Assembly: GCA_947034885.2 (NCBI GenBank) | Contig: OZ019759.1 | Coordinates: forward strand, 15,254,501 to 15,318,500 | Reading direction: 5' to 3' | From: Thuidium tamariscinum | Taxonomy: Eukaryota > Streptophyta > Bryopsida > Hypnales > Thuidiaceae | Length of the DNA stretch: 64,000 bases | Part shown: positions 12,301 to 25,900 of the stretch, piece by piece | Layout: each line of letters starts with the position of its first letter | Position numbering within the stretch: the first letter of the stretch is position 1 | Program-made: the position numbers and the translations under genes | Notes under the pieces: generated by a model | The model's database searches: none | What the model was told of the DNA's origin: nothing | The model's input: only the letters and a program-made list of their open reading frames with translations

Positions 12301-14070
12301 TTTTGCCCTGCTTATATCGTACTCACTCTTTCATGCATGATGTACACCTAATCATGTTCCGTAATTGATTGCTGAACATCAACAGAGTTACTTTCTTCTG
12401 CACAATGAATTTGCATCAACCAATTATTCATTCCAATTACTCATATCTTACAGTACGTACCTGTTGCATGAGGACATGATAATCATGTGTTTTCATATAC
12501 TGGAGCTTTCCATCCACCATACGTTTGTGAATTGAGCCCACATAATTAGTTGGTGTTCGAATACTTGATATGATACTAATGAATTCCTTCCGCTCTTCCA
12601 CATCCAACACATAAGGCGCAAGAGGCATGAAATACTCTGCATTGTAGTGTTCCGTTGGTTGCAGCCATATTTCTTCGCATATTCCCATGTTCTGTACATC
12701 TTGACAACTGCCAGCACTATCATTCATAGCCATCAAAGTCTTCACAATGTTTTCACAAATATTTTTCTCACAATGCATAACATCCAATAAATGTCAAATG
12801 AGTAAATATTGTTACACACATGACTCACAATTAGCACACTTACATTGTTTCTAAGACACATAAAGCAACAACTTCAATGTATGATAGGGATGTCAGACTG
12901 AAACAGCCCTCTTAAACAATCCGTTTTGGTAATTTGTGGAAACACACATTTCTGTACAACTTCTTTTCACTACTAGAATTGGGGGGTATATATGACTCTA
13001 GTAAATGATTGGTATATGACAACGTGTCCGATGTGACTTAGAAATGACTGACTCTTCCATAATTGCACCACGGGTGGGTCTGAAGTAGTTCTGAAGTCAT
13101 TTGCAAGTCATTTTTTGCAACTCTTGGATGTAACCAACTTGAAGTGGCAAGGTTTAGGGGACTTTCATTCAAATGGAACTGTGTTGATGTCACAGTGTTC
13201 ATGCAGTCATTTAATTCGACTACACTTTACTTTTTCATGAGTCAAAAATGACTAAAGGGTCTATAGAACCACCCGATGGGATTTTTCTTGCAAAAGCGGG
13301 CAGGGCAGCATGCTGACGTGGAATGCAGTTGCAGTATTGCTACTAGGATGCGACTATGAATGACTTGGTAATTACTAAGAAATTACTTCAAAGTTTTTTT
13401 CTATACTTTTTGTGGATTTTAAGCTTTTCAAGGGCTGGTTGTTCCTTCTTGCTGACGTGGATATCAGTTATTGTAGAATGACTTCCATGTGACTGTCAAC
13501 ATGAAAGAAGAGCAAGCCACTTAGTGGGTTTTTAGAAGCACTTTAGGAAAAGTTTGAAAGCATGTACAGATATACACGAAGAACATACACTAATGTTGTA
13601 CATCTCTTGGGACTTCCTGTATAACGTACATTGCACATACGTTGAAGTCTTTTTGTATTGCACATGTAGGAGCTCCAACACTATGGCGGAATTCTATATT
13701 GCATCCCATATAGGCTTGTGTCTTCATTAATATATTGTGATGCAACTCCTGACTTCCTACGTGTTCACGGTTGCTATCTCAATTTCCTCCTTCAATACAT
13801 TTTGTGCCTGCAAGGACGACTCCACTGAAACTTAAGAATGACTGGTAAACTACTTTAGTACAACTAAGGAATGACTTCCCATGACTTTTGGGCAACACAT
13901 GTTTGAATGCGCAAATACTGCCACAAATGGTGAGATTCGGTCAAGAAACTAAATACAAAAGAAATGTTATTACATCTTAAGGTTATCCAAACACCTCATG
14001 CATGATAGAGTGTTGCAAACACTGCGCCATTGAAACTATACTTAAGCTAGACCAATGTAACACTCCGGTC

Positions 14071-14499
14071 CTAATACTCCTCATGAGCTAACAAATTCTC
14101 TTGCTTGGTCAACTCCATGGCTCCAACTAGATTAATCATGTCTTTAGGATCAGGAAAGCTATTAAGTGCTCTCAGACCTGGACTCTCACCTCTTGTAGAG
14201 ATGAATGCATCTACTGTGTCCACAACTTCATGTCTTGCTTGGGCTTCTTTTTGCAACACTACTTTCCAACCAGGTCTATCTACAGCGTCTGAAAAGAATA
14301 CTTGTGTCGCTTGGCTTGGAAATATGAAGGGCTCAGATAGGCGAGGTAGCTTGTGCCGAAGGTCCACCACAAGGAATCTAGACTCATCCCGTGTATATGT
14401 TGGATTCCCTTGATTATCTTGGGTTTTCACCCACTCACAGCGTAATAGAATGACACGCATATTCAATGTACCATAATCTAGCTCCAACACGTCTTTCAA
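14071..14499 (-). pseudogene. DUF4216-type transposase fragment inside element C
   Basis: A 142-residue open frame that matches the DUF4216 region found at the C-terminal end of TNP2-type genes: DVLELDYGTLNMRVILLRCEWV, then RFLVVDLRHKL, PFIFPSQATQVFFSDAVD and GWKVVLQKEA. The same landmarks occur in element B (EIVEVNY, CDWVK, GFTMANF, CHQVFFSDDEEDPSWKVVL). The DNA cleavage region is absent, so this is a left-over of a longer parent element rather than an active gene. It still lacks internal stops, which fits a younger age than the relics around it. Confidence 0.8.
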
Positions 14500-15169
14500 A
14501 ATTCATATATAGTTCGTAGTCGATTCATCTCCATTCTGTGAGTGCTTCTGAAAAACGGAAGCTACTCCATTGATGTAGGTCAACAAGTAGATCGTTTAGT
14601 TGCCTTCCACTCGAAATTGATTACCAAATGCAAGGACTCATTCGTACTGAGTGGCCCTTAGCGATGGCTTCTTACTTAGTAAAAAGCAATCCATCTCAAT
14701 CAGTTGGATTCCTTAAGTCCATGTCTGCATTTTGCACTGTCCGTTGAATCCAATCAGAGAGTGTTAGGGTGTTTGGATTTTGTTCTAATTCATTCCTCCA
14801 CTTCCTATACACGGAAGTCAATTAATATTATGAGTTGTTGGCGGGAAAGGACATGCACATTAGAAGGCAAGTACAATGGCCACAATGCAGCCATTGGAAC
14901 GACTATGACTGCATCCCCTTCTATGACTATAAAATCACTTCAATAAGTCACGTTCAAGTCATTCTTTAGTTTTAGGTGTTATAACTACTCCTATATAACT
15001 TGAACACGACTTTGACGCTACTGTAGGGCCATCAATTCCTGCATTTTACATGCCCCAAATGGTTTGTCTTGCCTTCTACTATCCCAATCCTATAAAGAGC
15101 TTCTCATTTCATCTCTTGATACTCATACACTAAGTGCTTTAAGAAGCCATGTGATACATGTATCAAATA

Positions 15170-15292
15170 TGGTGTATGGTGTATTGTATGATTTTTTATT
15201 ATGTATGGCATATTGTGTATGGTGTATAATTATGTATGGCATATTGTGTATGGTATATAATTATGTATGGCATATTATATATGGTAAATCAT
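15170..15292. repeat. Short tandem repeat in element C
   Basis: About three degenerate copies of a 35-40 bp unit built from TATGGCATATTGTGTATGGT and a TATAATTATG link. It is local expansion inside element C, with no coding content. Confidence 0.75.
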
Positions 15293-15407
15293 TGTAATAC
15301 TTTGAATGCGCTTCTATGTAACTTTAGAATGGCTATAAAATGACTTGCCACATGTCAATCCATTTACAAAATGCAAAAACTCCATCATGACTAAAAAACA
15401 TTTCTTT

Positions 15408-15644
15408 AAATGTACTGACATGTCAGACTAGTCAGATTGCTCATTGACATTATCACAACTGTACAGTGACTTCAAAACGACTCTGTAAATGTACTAACAT
15501 GTCAGACTAGTCAGATTGTTCACTGACATTATCGCAATTGTACAGTGACTTCAAAATGACTCTGTAAATGCACTTACATATCAGACTTGTCAAACTGTCA
15601 CTAACAGTATTGCAACTACTACACAACTACTAAATGACTCTAAC
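15408..15644. repeat. 79-bp tandem repeat, three copies, subterminal in element C
   Basis: Copies start at 15408, 15487 and 15566 with exact 79-bp spacing. The first two are nearly identical and the third is diverged. Each holds ACATGTCAGACTAGTCAG-like sequence and GTGACTTCAAAA-GACTCTG, so each multiplies the GACT-type subterminal word of the element. Confidence 0.85.
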
Positions 15645-17929
15645 GTGGACAGCCATGTCAGCCTTGGTCAACTGCCCCACAACTACAAAATCACTACAAA
15701 ATTAGGTGACGTGGAAGGGTCACCAAAAAACTTTACTAAAAAAGGGTAGCAGCCCGAACTTTTTAGAAAAATTTCCCTAGAACTTCATGTGCCACGTAGA
15801 CTCTTTCATCCAAGTCTGAAGTCATTGGTGATATTAAGATTAGAGTCATTTAAAGAATGACTTGCCCACAATGACTCCAAGGCCCAAGTCGCGTACCAGT
15901 CATTTTTCTCCTAAATGACTCTGCTGCAGTCATTCTTTGAAGTCATTTATACCCCCCAATTCTAGTAGTGTTTCACCATCATATTGTATTCCACAAATAA
16001 TAGCCACATCTTAGTACTAAATAGAAACATGGTTTAGGGGATGTGGACCTGCCAATACGCCAGTCCGTACAATGTGCACAACCGTTTCACCCCTGTACAA
16101 TGCACTGGATCATCTTTTCCATTTTCTCTTCCACCCATATTTAAATAAGATTGACGCCATGCAATGTAAAGTATAATATCAAGTCCTGATACTATAGCTG
16201 GATCCTCACGCTCTTCACTGGCTCCATTGAGCCTCTTATTTCGACGGTATGGATGATGGCGCGGTAGGTTACGTCGTATGCCTCCATAAACAATTTTCAA
16301 ACCTCTTATTCTCCCACTAGCCAAAAGATCCCCAGTTTGTGCCATGCGTGCATCAGTGGCAGGTCCAAATGGAGGACATCCTTTGTAACCCTTACAACAG
16401 AGTCCTGATATCAAACCATATGCCAAAAAATCTGATATGGTCCACATCACAAGCCCACGAAGTAAAAAACTTCGTGCACCTTCTGGCTGCGAAAAGTCAA
16501 TAGCACGTACACCCTCCCATAATTCATTCAATTCCCTCATGAGTGGTTGCAGAAAAACATCCATACCCTTTCCTGTCAGTGAGTGCTTCCCTGATATCAA
16601 TATGCACAAGGAAATGAAAAATTTCTTCATGACAAACCATGGTTCGAAATTGTAGATCAAAATCAGCACTGGCTACATCGACCGGTTCGTGTTGTTCAAT
16701 TTGAAAGGATTCACTCCATCTAGAGTTAGTGCAAAACACATGTTCTGAATCTTCGCTCCAAAGTCACCAAAAACTGGATGTGTGTCAACATGCTTCCATG
16801 TTGGACTATCAACAACTGATCGCATAATGCCATTTGTACTGACATGCTTTGTATAGCCGGTCAACATACTTGCTATCTCAGTGGATCTCCACATGTGCTT
16901 CAAGCGAGGAATCAGTGGAAAGTGCCGTATCACTTTCGCTGGTATTGTGGTATTGCCTTCGATCCAATGAGATCGATTGCAATGTGGACAAGTGTCCAAA
17001 TTGGCATACTCCTCTTCAAATAAGATACATCCATCTGAACAAGCATGCACATTGTTGTAGGTCAATCCTAGTTTGCGTATACTGCAGTGGGCTATATAAT
17101 GCAAAGATGGCAATTTGTTATTTGCCAGTAGAAGATCCGTTGACAAATACCGCAACAACTTATCTGTGAACTTGTTGCTAACACCAAAAACAGTGCACAT
17201 ATTCATGAGTACAATTGTAGTGGAAACCATGCTACTCTTCAATCCGGAGTACAAAGGTGTCGTTGCTTATTCATATAGTTCCTCCAATCCATCCATGGTA
17301 TCATTACTAGAGTCATCATTCTCTTCAACATCAACACTATCAGGAACCTCCACATGTAATGCATCACCTTGATCGAAGGCCTCCATTACTTGCCGATGGA
17401 CCTCATGATGCTCATCCAGAGAAGGATCATTGTCACCATTCGCCCCACCATCATGATCATTGGAGTTCGGAATTCCCATTTCATCGTTCGGGGGTCTGCT
17501 CTAAGAGGCATCATCTACAATATCATTGTCTTAAGCTTCATTTTCCACCCATATCCCGCATTTTGGATAACCATATATGGGATCACCTCCTATCATGGAC
17601 TTCACAAGAAAAGGATCTCTACCCACTTCTACGTGGTGTTTACGGATAACCTTAATTGTTTTTCGTCGTCCACCAAGACAATTGCGACACGGGCATCTGA
17701 AGACCCTCACATCTTGCTCAGTAGCCACTCGAAGCTCAGTTTGCAAAATCAAATCTCCAACTAGGATGTGTCGTAAATCTTTTCCATCCGTACTGAAGCG
17801 GACATGTGCACGTTGTTCTGGAACGGTTGAAGTCATCTCCACAAAGGGGACACTTTTTTCCAGTACTCTGTGGAGCTCGTGAATCACTTTTCAACAGTCC
17901 TTAAAGTGCCTGCACACATTACTGCATTA

Positions 17930-19698
17930 CGGAAGGTTATAGTTTCAATTATAAATTACATTAGAAATCTCTTTGTTCTAGCAAATATAGCCCTAAATCT
18001 TATGTTCCCCCTTTATAGAATGTCGAATTTAATAGTGGACCTCCACAGAAGCTTCTGCAAATAGTCATGGGAAAACTACGCTTTTTCTCCATAAAAATAG
18101 TTGTTCATAGCGTGACCCAACCTAACTGACATTTTTCATGTTTATAGGCTACTGGAACTGGCCTTATACATATATATGTCAAGGCTAATAGTAGTAGGAA
18201 AACGAAATGTTAAGAATAGGAAGGCAGTACTAAATATTTGAAAAAGTTTGCCTTCATACATCATATGTAGTGCTTCATTTTACAAGCACCTTTCTAACTG
18301 AAATCTTTCGTTTAGAACCCTTCAAGTACAACGAAGTTGGCCTATTCTTCTCACTTTTGGAAAATAGCTGCTGTGCTGTCATGGAATGTTACACGGATGC
18401 TCCAATATGCAACTTCCAAGCATCTCTAGAATTCATGTGCACTTTGGTTTTCATCCTGCAGTTGGTGAATTCATCTACTATTTACATATCTTTCTAAGGT
18501 TTCTGCCTATTTCACCCACAATTATTAGCAATTGTTTAGGTGCTCTTCAGCCACTTTATTTTCTCTAGTGCAAAGTGGGACCAAGAAGCCCCCAGAAAAG
18601 CCATTCAACAAAGTAACGTCCTATAATGTAGGTGGCTCCTTTAACATGTGAGTAGGTCTCTTTATTGACTGACTTACAGCTCTGATTTTAAGTAAGATTT
18701 TACACTATGAGGAGTGACAAAATGAAGGCAGAAGAAATAGGCTAAAGACACCAACCCTGCATGAATTTTCACATGTGAACTTCATGTCCTCTGTAATGAA
18801 GTGTGTACCTTGACCTTCCAATTTTCAACTTCAAAGCAAATTACTGTACCGGTTGTTTCTAATACAAGGTGTCAAGCTATCAGTAGTCTGTTAACGACTA
18901 CAGGCATCCACTTAGTCTATGTCAATCACCTTATGCAATACTAATCAAGAATTTGTAAAACAAAATGAGTATTAAAGAAATGTACTAGAACAGTAGGTCC
19001 CCTAACAAGCTGAGTTTCGGAAGAATTCATCAGACAGGGACGTACAGCGCTCCATGTCATTCGTCCGTTTCAAACTGTTCTACAGTTACTACAAACCCAT
19101 GGAACATTCCTGTAACGTATCGTCATTGCGGTAATTTACACTTCAAGCAAAAAGAAGGTGAATGGAGCTGAATAAGGTTTGGTTTTAATCATTCCTTGCA
19201 ATAGTGCTTTAAGACTGTCATTGAAGCAGTCCGTAAGGATCAATTCAGAATCTGGTACACGCTTCTCCTGAAGTTGGAACAAAACAAACGAGAACTACAG
19301 GTTGCAAAGTCATTTCATCTGAAGTTCAAACAGAACTACGGAGAACCGCGGACAACACACATTTAGTACAAGGTAGTGCAACCATTAGCATTACCCACAT
19401 CCTCACGCTTGAAATAACAAGAAAGACTTGTCCAGTATATCAACAGCTCTACCGAATTAACTGAAACAACGTGGTTGAACTGAATCAAGTGACACAAGAG
19501 AGAAAGACTCTATATTGAGCTCCAACGAAGTTATTTTAGTTCGTCTGAAATCGCCTTACTACAAGATGTCATGGTCGTCTGCTTTCACTAAGTAGCCTAC
19601 GATGCCACAGAATGCGGCCTCAAACTCGAACTCCGATAAGGAGGTTAATTGTATGACTACAATTACAGTGTAAATACACTTCTATCTGTATAAAGCGT
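17930..19698. other. Upstream non-coding part of element A
   Basis: This stretch lies 5' of the TNP2 relic of A. The open frames are short and have no family motifs. Part may be 5' intron or promoter of the TNP2 gene, but I see no decisive signal. Confidence 0.4.
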
Positions 19699-20040
19699 TC
19701 ACGAAGACACACTTCTTGATGAATCACCCACACTGTTGCCACTGGCCATGTCGGTGAACACCAAGTTACAAAGCCAATTTTCATAGTCATATTCCAAACT
19801 CTTGAAGGGGAAAACACCATTATAGAACCAGGACATGCAATAGAGATTGCTGTAGTAAACGTTTGTGACTGTTTGGGGCATGAAATCCTTAGTGCGCATA
19901 AGACCTTCATCATACCAAGACATGTGTTCCATATAATGAAAAAGAAGTTCTTGTAAGTACCGTTCATGTGCATCCTCGTATTCTTCGAAGTCATATACAA
20001 CCGCCAACTTATCCTCGTCATGCCGGCACATTGTATCCAT
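19699..20040 (-). CDS. Unrecognised 113-residue open frame in element A
   Basis: An acidic and aromatic-rich frame (for example ERYLQELLFHYMEHMSWYD) upstream of the TNP2 relic and on the same strand. I do not recognise the family. It has no signal peptide or clear domain. It could be a 5' exon of the TNP2 gene, a captured host exon or chance; its length without stops in an otherwise stop-rich region is the only support. Confidence 0.25.
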   Translation of the reverse strand: MDTMCRHDEDKLAVVYDFEEYEDAHERYLQELLFHYMEHMSWYDEGLMRTKDFMPQTVTNVYYSNLYCMSWFYNGVFPFKSLEYDYENWLCNLVFTDMASGNSVGDSSRSVSS

Positions 20041-20629
20041 ATTGGTCTCCTCTGCAAAGGCTCAGCTGACGTTCTGTGCTTGATAATTCCTTCAACGGTA
20101 AAGAATGTGAACCTCATCAGTTGCAAGAAAAACCAATCTGAGGTCTAAACTATCCGGCTGTCTAGACATAAGAATGTAGCTATGAACACTTCCTCGTCAT
20201 TCTCAAGAGTGATTGCTTCGCATATTGTACAGGAGATGTACAACACTCTCACATGGATAATGTGGAACTCCTGGGATCAACGGTCATGTACAATATTATC
20301 GTGACGACCAGTAAGGTGCACTGAAAGGGCTATCAGATTTAGCAGAATATGGAGCATAAAATGGCCTTCGTAATGTGGCTCAGGTAGGGGCTATACCTGC
20401 TTTGATTTACCAGATGTAGAATGGGACTTCACTTCCAAGGGAGCCAGCCGCTAAGTGTCAGTGTCTTCTATGCCGAAGCACAAATGTTATGATTACCCAG
20501 GCTGCTTCTGGTGCCATCCCGTTTCGTGACACACTGCTACATCAGGTGCAAATACTGAGTTCATATGTGTAGCCATCTGATTTTTGCACCAACTCTCTAA
20601 TCTTTGGACTGAAGCTCCACAGCTGAGTT
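20041..20629. other. Element A sequence up to the B insertion point
   Basis: No coding trace was recognised. The stretch ends with GTT (20627-20629), the target triplet duplicated on the other side of element B at 49081-49083. Confidence 0.5.
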
Positions 20630-20661
20630 CACTAGTAGAAACTTGCGTCCAAATCAACAAT
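20630..20661 (+). repeat. Left terminal inverted repeat of CACTA B
   Basis: CACTAGTAGAAA followed by a GTCCAAATCAACAA subterminal word. A second inverted copy, TTGTTGATTTGG, lies at about 20676-20687, forming a potential hairpin. Confidence 0.92.
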
Positions 20662-22980
20662 AAAATAACACTTTTTTGTTGATTTGGGTACTGCAATGTC
20701 CTATTGCACATATTTCTGTCACCCATTTCAGTGCCTTCAAAGAATGCAACATATTTATATTCATCTAGTCACTACATAGTTGTTGCAAAAAGGAATTGAC
20801 TTTCAATGCTTGGGAAGGCAAAGACATGGTAACACTTTCCAATCTTTACTCAGTACCCTGCCCTTCTCAGAATTCCTGATTTCTTGCCTATAATGGAAAG
20901 GAAGCATATCAAAATCTACTTGTCCACTTCAGAAACTCAACTCCCACGTGAAGTTCATTGTTTTTCCTTCTCATTCTCTCTACTTCATATGCCAAATCAC
21001 ATTACAAAGCACAATAATCCATTTCTTTTTAATTCCATTTCCCAACATGTGATTACACAACAAAATTTACAACCATTCATTATGAAGCCAAGACTATCTG
21101 CATTTGCTTTGCATAGAAAGCCTTGAAATCTAGAAACCATACCATAGTGCTAGCATACAGAACATATTTGGATGCCAAATCCTATTTATATTAAAGTTCA
21201 CTTTTTCATTCCATTATTCAAGCAAAATATTAGTAGGTCATTAACCTTGCTAATAAAGGATGTCATCTGACACCCTATACGAAACTACTGAAATTGAGTG
21301 TCTCCCAGCTAAACTTATGATGCACTCAGAGCTTTTTTCATAAAGCAAATGTTCCTTCCTAATTACATATTGCATTTTCAAAACACACTACGAACATTCG
21401 CACCAACATTGCATATATATGTCCACTTCTCGGAATTCAGGCTCCACATCCATCAATCATGAAGAACGCGCCTACTGAATCAATATTTGTCTTGCAAATC
21501 AAATTACAGAGTAATTATTACCAAAGTTAAACAAGTGGTTTAAATGGGAAAGAAGAGATATAGAAATTGACTGAAGGTATTGCTATTCCCACAATTCCCT
21601 TCCATGTCTTCAAACTGCACGAACTCCTAGTCTTGCTATAGGTACACCATAAATAGCACCCGACCTTAAAGTGCCATGTACAATGTGCATACATTTTCAA
21701 AATCAGTCATGCATGCTGACTACAAATGGCGTTTTCAGAAACACACTTTGACTGCTAATAACTTTTGCATACGGTATCCAAATCCTCTGTTCTTTGGTGC
21801 ATTGCAACATGCTTTCACTAACCAAGAAGACTGTAAAAAAATATGAACAACATAATAACAAGAACTACAAACAGTATGAAAAAAGGCGCTTTTTGGTGTA
21901 CCTACCTCCTGTATGTTTCCTGAAGTTCTAGTTCTCAACTACCTCTATGTTTAACACTTTAGAAACTCTGTATTTACTTAAAGCAGGGTGCAAAATATTA
22001 ACAAATTTTCTGTATATGCCTACACTACTTGTATCAAACTACATGCATTCATGATAACGTTCAGGACAATATGCCTTTGTTCATTTCAGTTCCTATGGAT
22101 AAACAACTCAATCTAAAACTTCCTGCCTTCAAGTTCCTAACTCCCAATTGAAGCACTGAATTCTCATAAATTAATACCTACTCCTGCTTCTTTTTGGAGT
22201 GAACAAAAAACTGTAAGTACTACCCAACCCTCCGTGGTCATTTTCTCTTGGAGCAAACCTCTTGAACTCTAACTCAACTCACTTCAAACACATTGCCTTC
22301 CAATGAACCTTATATTTCTATTATTCATACATAACAAATTACGCTTTGTACGACTAAAATGACCCTAACTGCAATATCCTGTATTTGAGGACACTAACGC
22401 TTCTAGAGCCTTGTGGCACTCCAACTTCATAAATTCATTACTACTTCTTCAAATTCCCACAGAATACTTGGATTGTCCACCAACTCTTTTAAGCTTCCAA
22501 GTTTAATTCACAGACAAATACTTCTAGGATCTTCACATCCCAAGAATTATATTTCAAGACAGACTTCAGTACTTTACAGTCCTCCCTTCATTCATCTCTC
22601 ATACCTCTAACTAAGAAGAGCTTTACAGTCATCCAATTTTCAAGGTAAACAAGCACGTTACAATATTCTTCTTCTCAATGGATTTCCACTACTCAAATCA
22701 CTTTCACATAAAGATCTCCTCTGCATAATAAAAAATAAAATCACATACACAAATAACCAACAATCCTTCTCATTGAAATGCTTTATAGAAAATGCTAACT
22801 TATCTGCTTGATAAATTCTTGTTCTCATTCCTCCTCTTCTGATGACTCGCCCATGTCCCTATTAAACAGTTGCCCATCCTCCCCTCTTGATTCATTGAAT
22901 ATTTCGTTCAATTCAATGGTCCGTCCACTCTAAATTGGGTTTGGATTTGTCTCCTCCACTTCAACAGGCACTTGGAGTCC

Positions 22981-25900
22981 CTAGTAGTCAGAATCCCTAC
23001 CCATGGAAAAAAACTCTGGCTCCTCCTCTTCATTCGACTCAATGTCATGTCTGCGTCCTCTGACCTCTGTTCGTAGTACCACTTTCCATGAAGGGTCTTC
23101 TTCGTCATCACTGAAAAAAACTTGGTGACAATGAATTGGAAATGCTAATGATTCATAGCCAAATGGAACTCGTGCTCTAAAATTTGCCATTGTGAAACCC
23201 CATTCGTCCTTCTTCATAGTAGCATTGCGACCTCTGTAGTTTGCCTTCACCCAATCACAAACCATGAGAACTACTGAATGTCTCCTGTAATTTACCTCAA
23301 CTATCTCCAAAATCTCACCAATGTACTCTAGGTCAGCTGTCACAAGGTTCTCATCTTGCCTGCCTGAACGACAAACTTGTTTGAAGACAGCTGCTACTCC
23401 TGAGTCACATGTGCTTCGTGCACTCTGTTCAGCACTCTCTCGAAAATGATACCCATAGGCATACATGCTTTTAAATGTCTTCGCTTCTGCACATGGTAAT
23501 TTCAAAGAATCTTGGACGTCATCAGGCACTATGACTCCTTCCTGCATTGCCTTCTGAACTTCTTCTTCAAACCACTGAACAAAGCATGGTATTTCTTCCA
23601 TCTCTGGAGGATATGGTGCACTTCTCCGGCCATTTCTGTTGGGATGTCTCCTTCGAAATTCATTTTGGGCATGTGTCCTCTCCTGGACAAGCAAATCATA
23701 TCTCCTGCAGTAACAACACTCAAATGAATTCTAAGTCCATAACCATTGATTTCATGGAGACAAATGAAATACAGACAATTCACATGTCATTGGCCCTCCA
23801 CTAATCAACTTCACATAAATATTTGCGAGGTTTTAGGGTTTTCATTTCACATACAGTTTCACTTTCCACAAACTGAACTACATTTCTAATGGCAACCTCC
23901 TCACTTCCTACTTCTTCTATAGAAAACAGGCATCACAACCTGCATACTCTTCCATCAATTCATATGCAATATGCACTTCCCTCATACCAACATCTCTCAC
24001 TTGCTATTAATTAGGAGTTGAAGAATGTGTATATGACCTGTGCATTCCTAGTCACACTCTACATTGAATACATTTTTTTGCATCCAGGATATGGAACTCC
24101 TAATAAAGCAAATTTCCTTGATTTAGTTTATGTCCACACTCCAATAAAATCCTTCACTTCCTTCTACACTCAACAATAATGTAAATAACGCAGGAGTGTC
24201 CCTCACTCTATTTATTTAGAAATAGTTACTAACTTCATTTGAAGTTAAATATTCGTAATTAACCTTAATCCCTTCATCCCTTCAGTAAGAATATCCAAAT
24301 GCCACATACTCTTCATTTCAGCACAATTTTTGGAGGCCACACCGATATGTATAACTTCAAAACACCACTAACAGTTACAAGGCATTGTACCCATTCCTCA
24401 TACAAAAAACATGGCCACAACACAAATTCCTTAACCTTCACCTCAAGTGATATCCCTCACTTGAACTGAACTCAATAAATCTATTATCAACATAGACTAA
24501 CCCCAAAGATTTTTTCAAGGAATCACAAATATCACACTACAAAATTATTCAGCTTCCCTTACAACAGAAACTACATCAACAGAGCACGCCATACCATACT
24601 AGATTCCTTACTCTTCTTCTTCATCGACTAACTCCTGTACCCATCTTCTTTTTAAGCTAGCATACAGGTCATAAAAAAACATTCATTTGCAGAACTATAT
24701 CTCCCTGTAACGGTGACTAATACATGCATGAAAATATAGAAACTGCTGGACTATATGTCCCTTGACACAAAGCACAATACAAATAAAACTGTCAACTTCT
24801 GTAATGCAAATTACTATCCACTGTTCCCTCTGTCCCACTATACATTTCCAAATTAGGCTGATTTAAATTTTTTGCAGGAAGAATTTGGAAAGGTTTTTGT
24901 ATAGGAAGCGGAGCCACTGACACCACTGCCCTCATATTCTTAGTAATCCCACTTTAAAAAAAAAGTAAAATACGCTTTACCCTATAGCTCTCAGATTTGA
25001 CCTCTCCATACAAGTTTGGGCACACTGGACTTCCTCCTATTCTTATTGCTATGGTATAATTTTCCTTACCCCAGAACCAATGATTTGAAATAACCTTCGC
25101 AAAAAAACTTCATTGACTTTAATTAACTTCACAATTAGCCCACCCTCACTAACCTAAAGTAATTGTACGAAAGAATGACTCCCTCTTCATGTCAGTAGTG
25201 AAAATTATATAGACCCATAGTTAGTAATCAAACTCTCTTACTAAGGGTAATGCCTACCTCTACTAACACTTCATTGTCATTGAACTGTCTTAGCACCATA
25301 CATTATGTGCAGAACTTGAACATCTCTCCATCATAATTGGAACCCTTACCCATATTTTCTACACTTCAATTCCCTATGAACTGAGTGAACTTAAATAAAA
25401 AAAAGGACATCTTTGAGACATTCCTATTTCTCTTTTACTATGCTGAGGACAATAAAATCCTTTTCAAAGCTTCTAAAGCTTCCTTACTTGTAAGAAGATA
25501 GGATTACTCCAATCCAACATAACCATTTCGGAATCTAATTTCAATTACACCATCTGCTTACATTCAAAATGGGCTTCTCCTAATGACCTCAATCTTACTT
25601 ATAATATACTGAGATTCTTTATTTTTCTCTTTATTTTTCCTTTTCATTTAATTTCAAATTAAAAGCACAGCAGCATGCTAATTTTTTTTTTTAAATCACA
25701 AATACCTTGTGCCCCATACAATTCCTTTCCTTTCTTCCACAGCGCACACATACTCTTGCATGTATCTGAATTTCACCTCACGGATGTTCTCCACACTATA
25801 ATACTTGAATTTGTCATTTTCATGCACAACAGTCTTGAACATCAATGATACAGTAGAAATAATTTTCCCCTTCACTTGCCAACCATTATTACAATGATAA

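Larger units (their letters stand above)
12968..15970. mobile_element. CACTA element C, 3003 bp, non-autonomous, nested in the TNP2 intron of A
   Basis: Both ends read CACTACTAGAATTGGGGGG inward as perfect inverted repeats, and the repeat continues with TATA. The flanks are TTT (12965-12967) and TTT (15971-15973), an exact 3-bp target duplication. The word AAATGACT and its complement AGTCATTT recur many times towards both ends, as expected of subterminal binding sites. Inside is only a DUF4216-type fragment and tandem repeats, so it depended on transposase from elsewhere. It lies between the exon ending in YWQ (about 16042) and the exon starting at LDVMHCEKN (about 12790) of the host TNP2, at an intron position also present in element B. 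Confidence 0.93.
10738..17903 (-). pseudogene. TNP2-type CACTA transposase of element A, decayed and split by element C
   Basis: Exon 1 (about 17903-16042) has a transposase-associated-like part (FRCPCRNC, then RKHHVEVGRDPFLV). Next comes the Transposase_21 region: a zinc-like cluster (VHACSDGC, CPHCNRSHW), KVIRHFPLIPRLKHMW, LTLDGVNPFKLNN, and PWFVMKKFF with ISLCILISG. After an intron that now holds element C, the DUF4218-type part follows (LDVMHCEKNICEN near 12787; CGPVHCRWMYPIERYMKTL near 11950), and then the DUF4216-type part (IEEILELDY, YGFTVVNF, PVFFLDD; 10977-10738). Stops at 17531, 17501, 17267, 16673 and 11846 interrupt one continuous frame, and all fit CAA, CAG, CGA or TGG to stop. 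TNP2 cuts and joins CACTA ends in the nucleus; this copy cannot make it. Confidence 0.85.

Noticed and set aside
14105..14413. Plus-strand 102-codon open frame in element C
   Set aside because: It is the opposite-strand shadow of the DUF4216 fragment, which carries the family motifs.
15408..15644. CRISPR-like spaced repeats
   Set aside because: The units abut with no unique spacers and lie inside a CACTA element in a eukaryotic genome.
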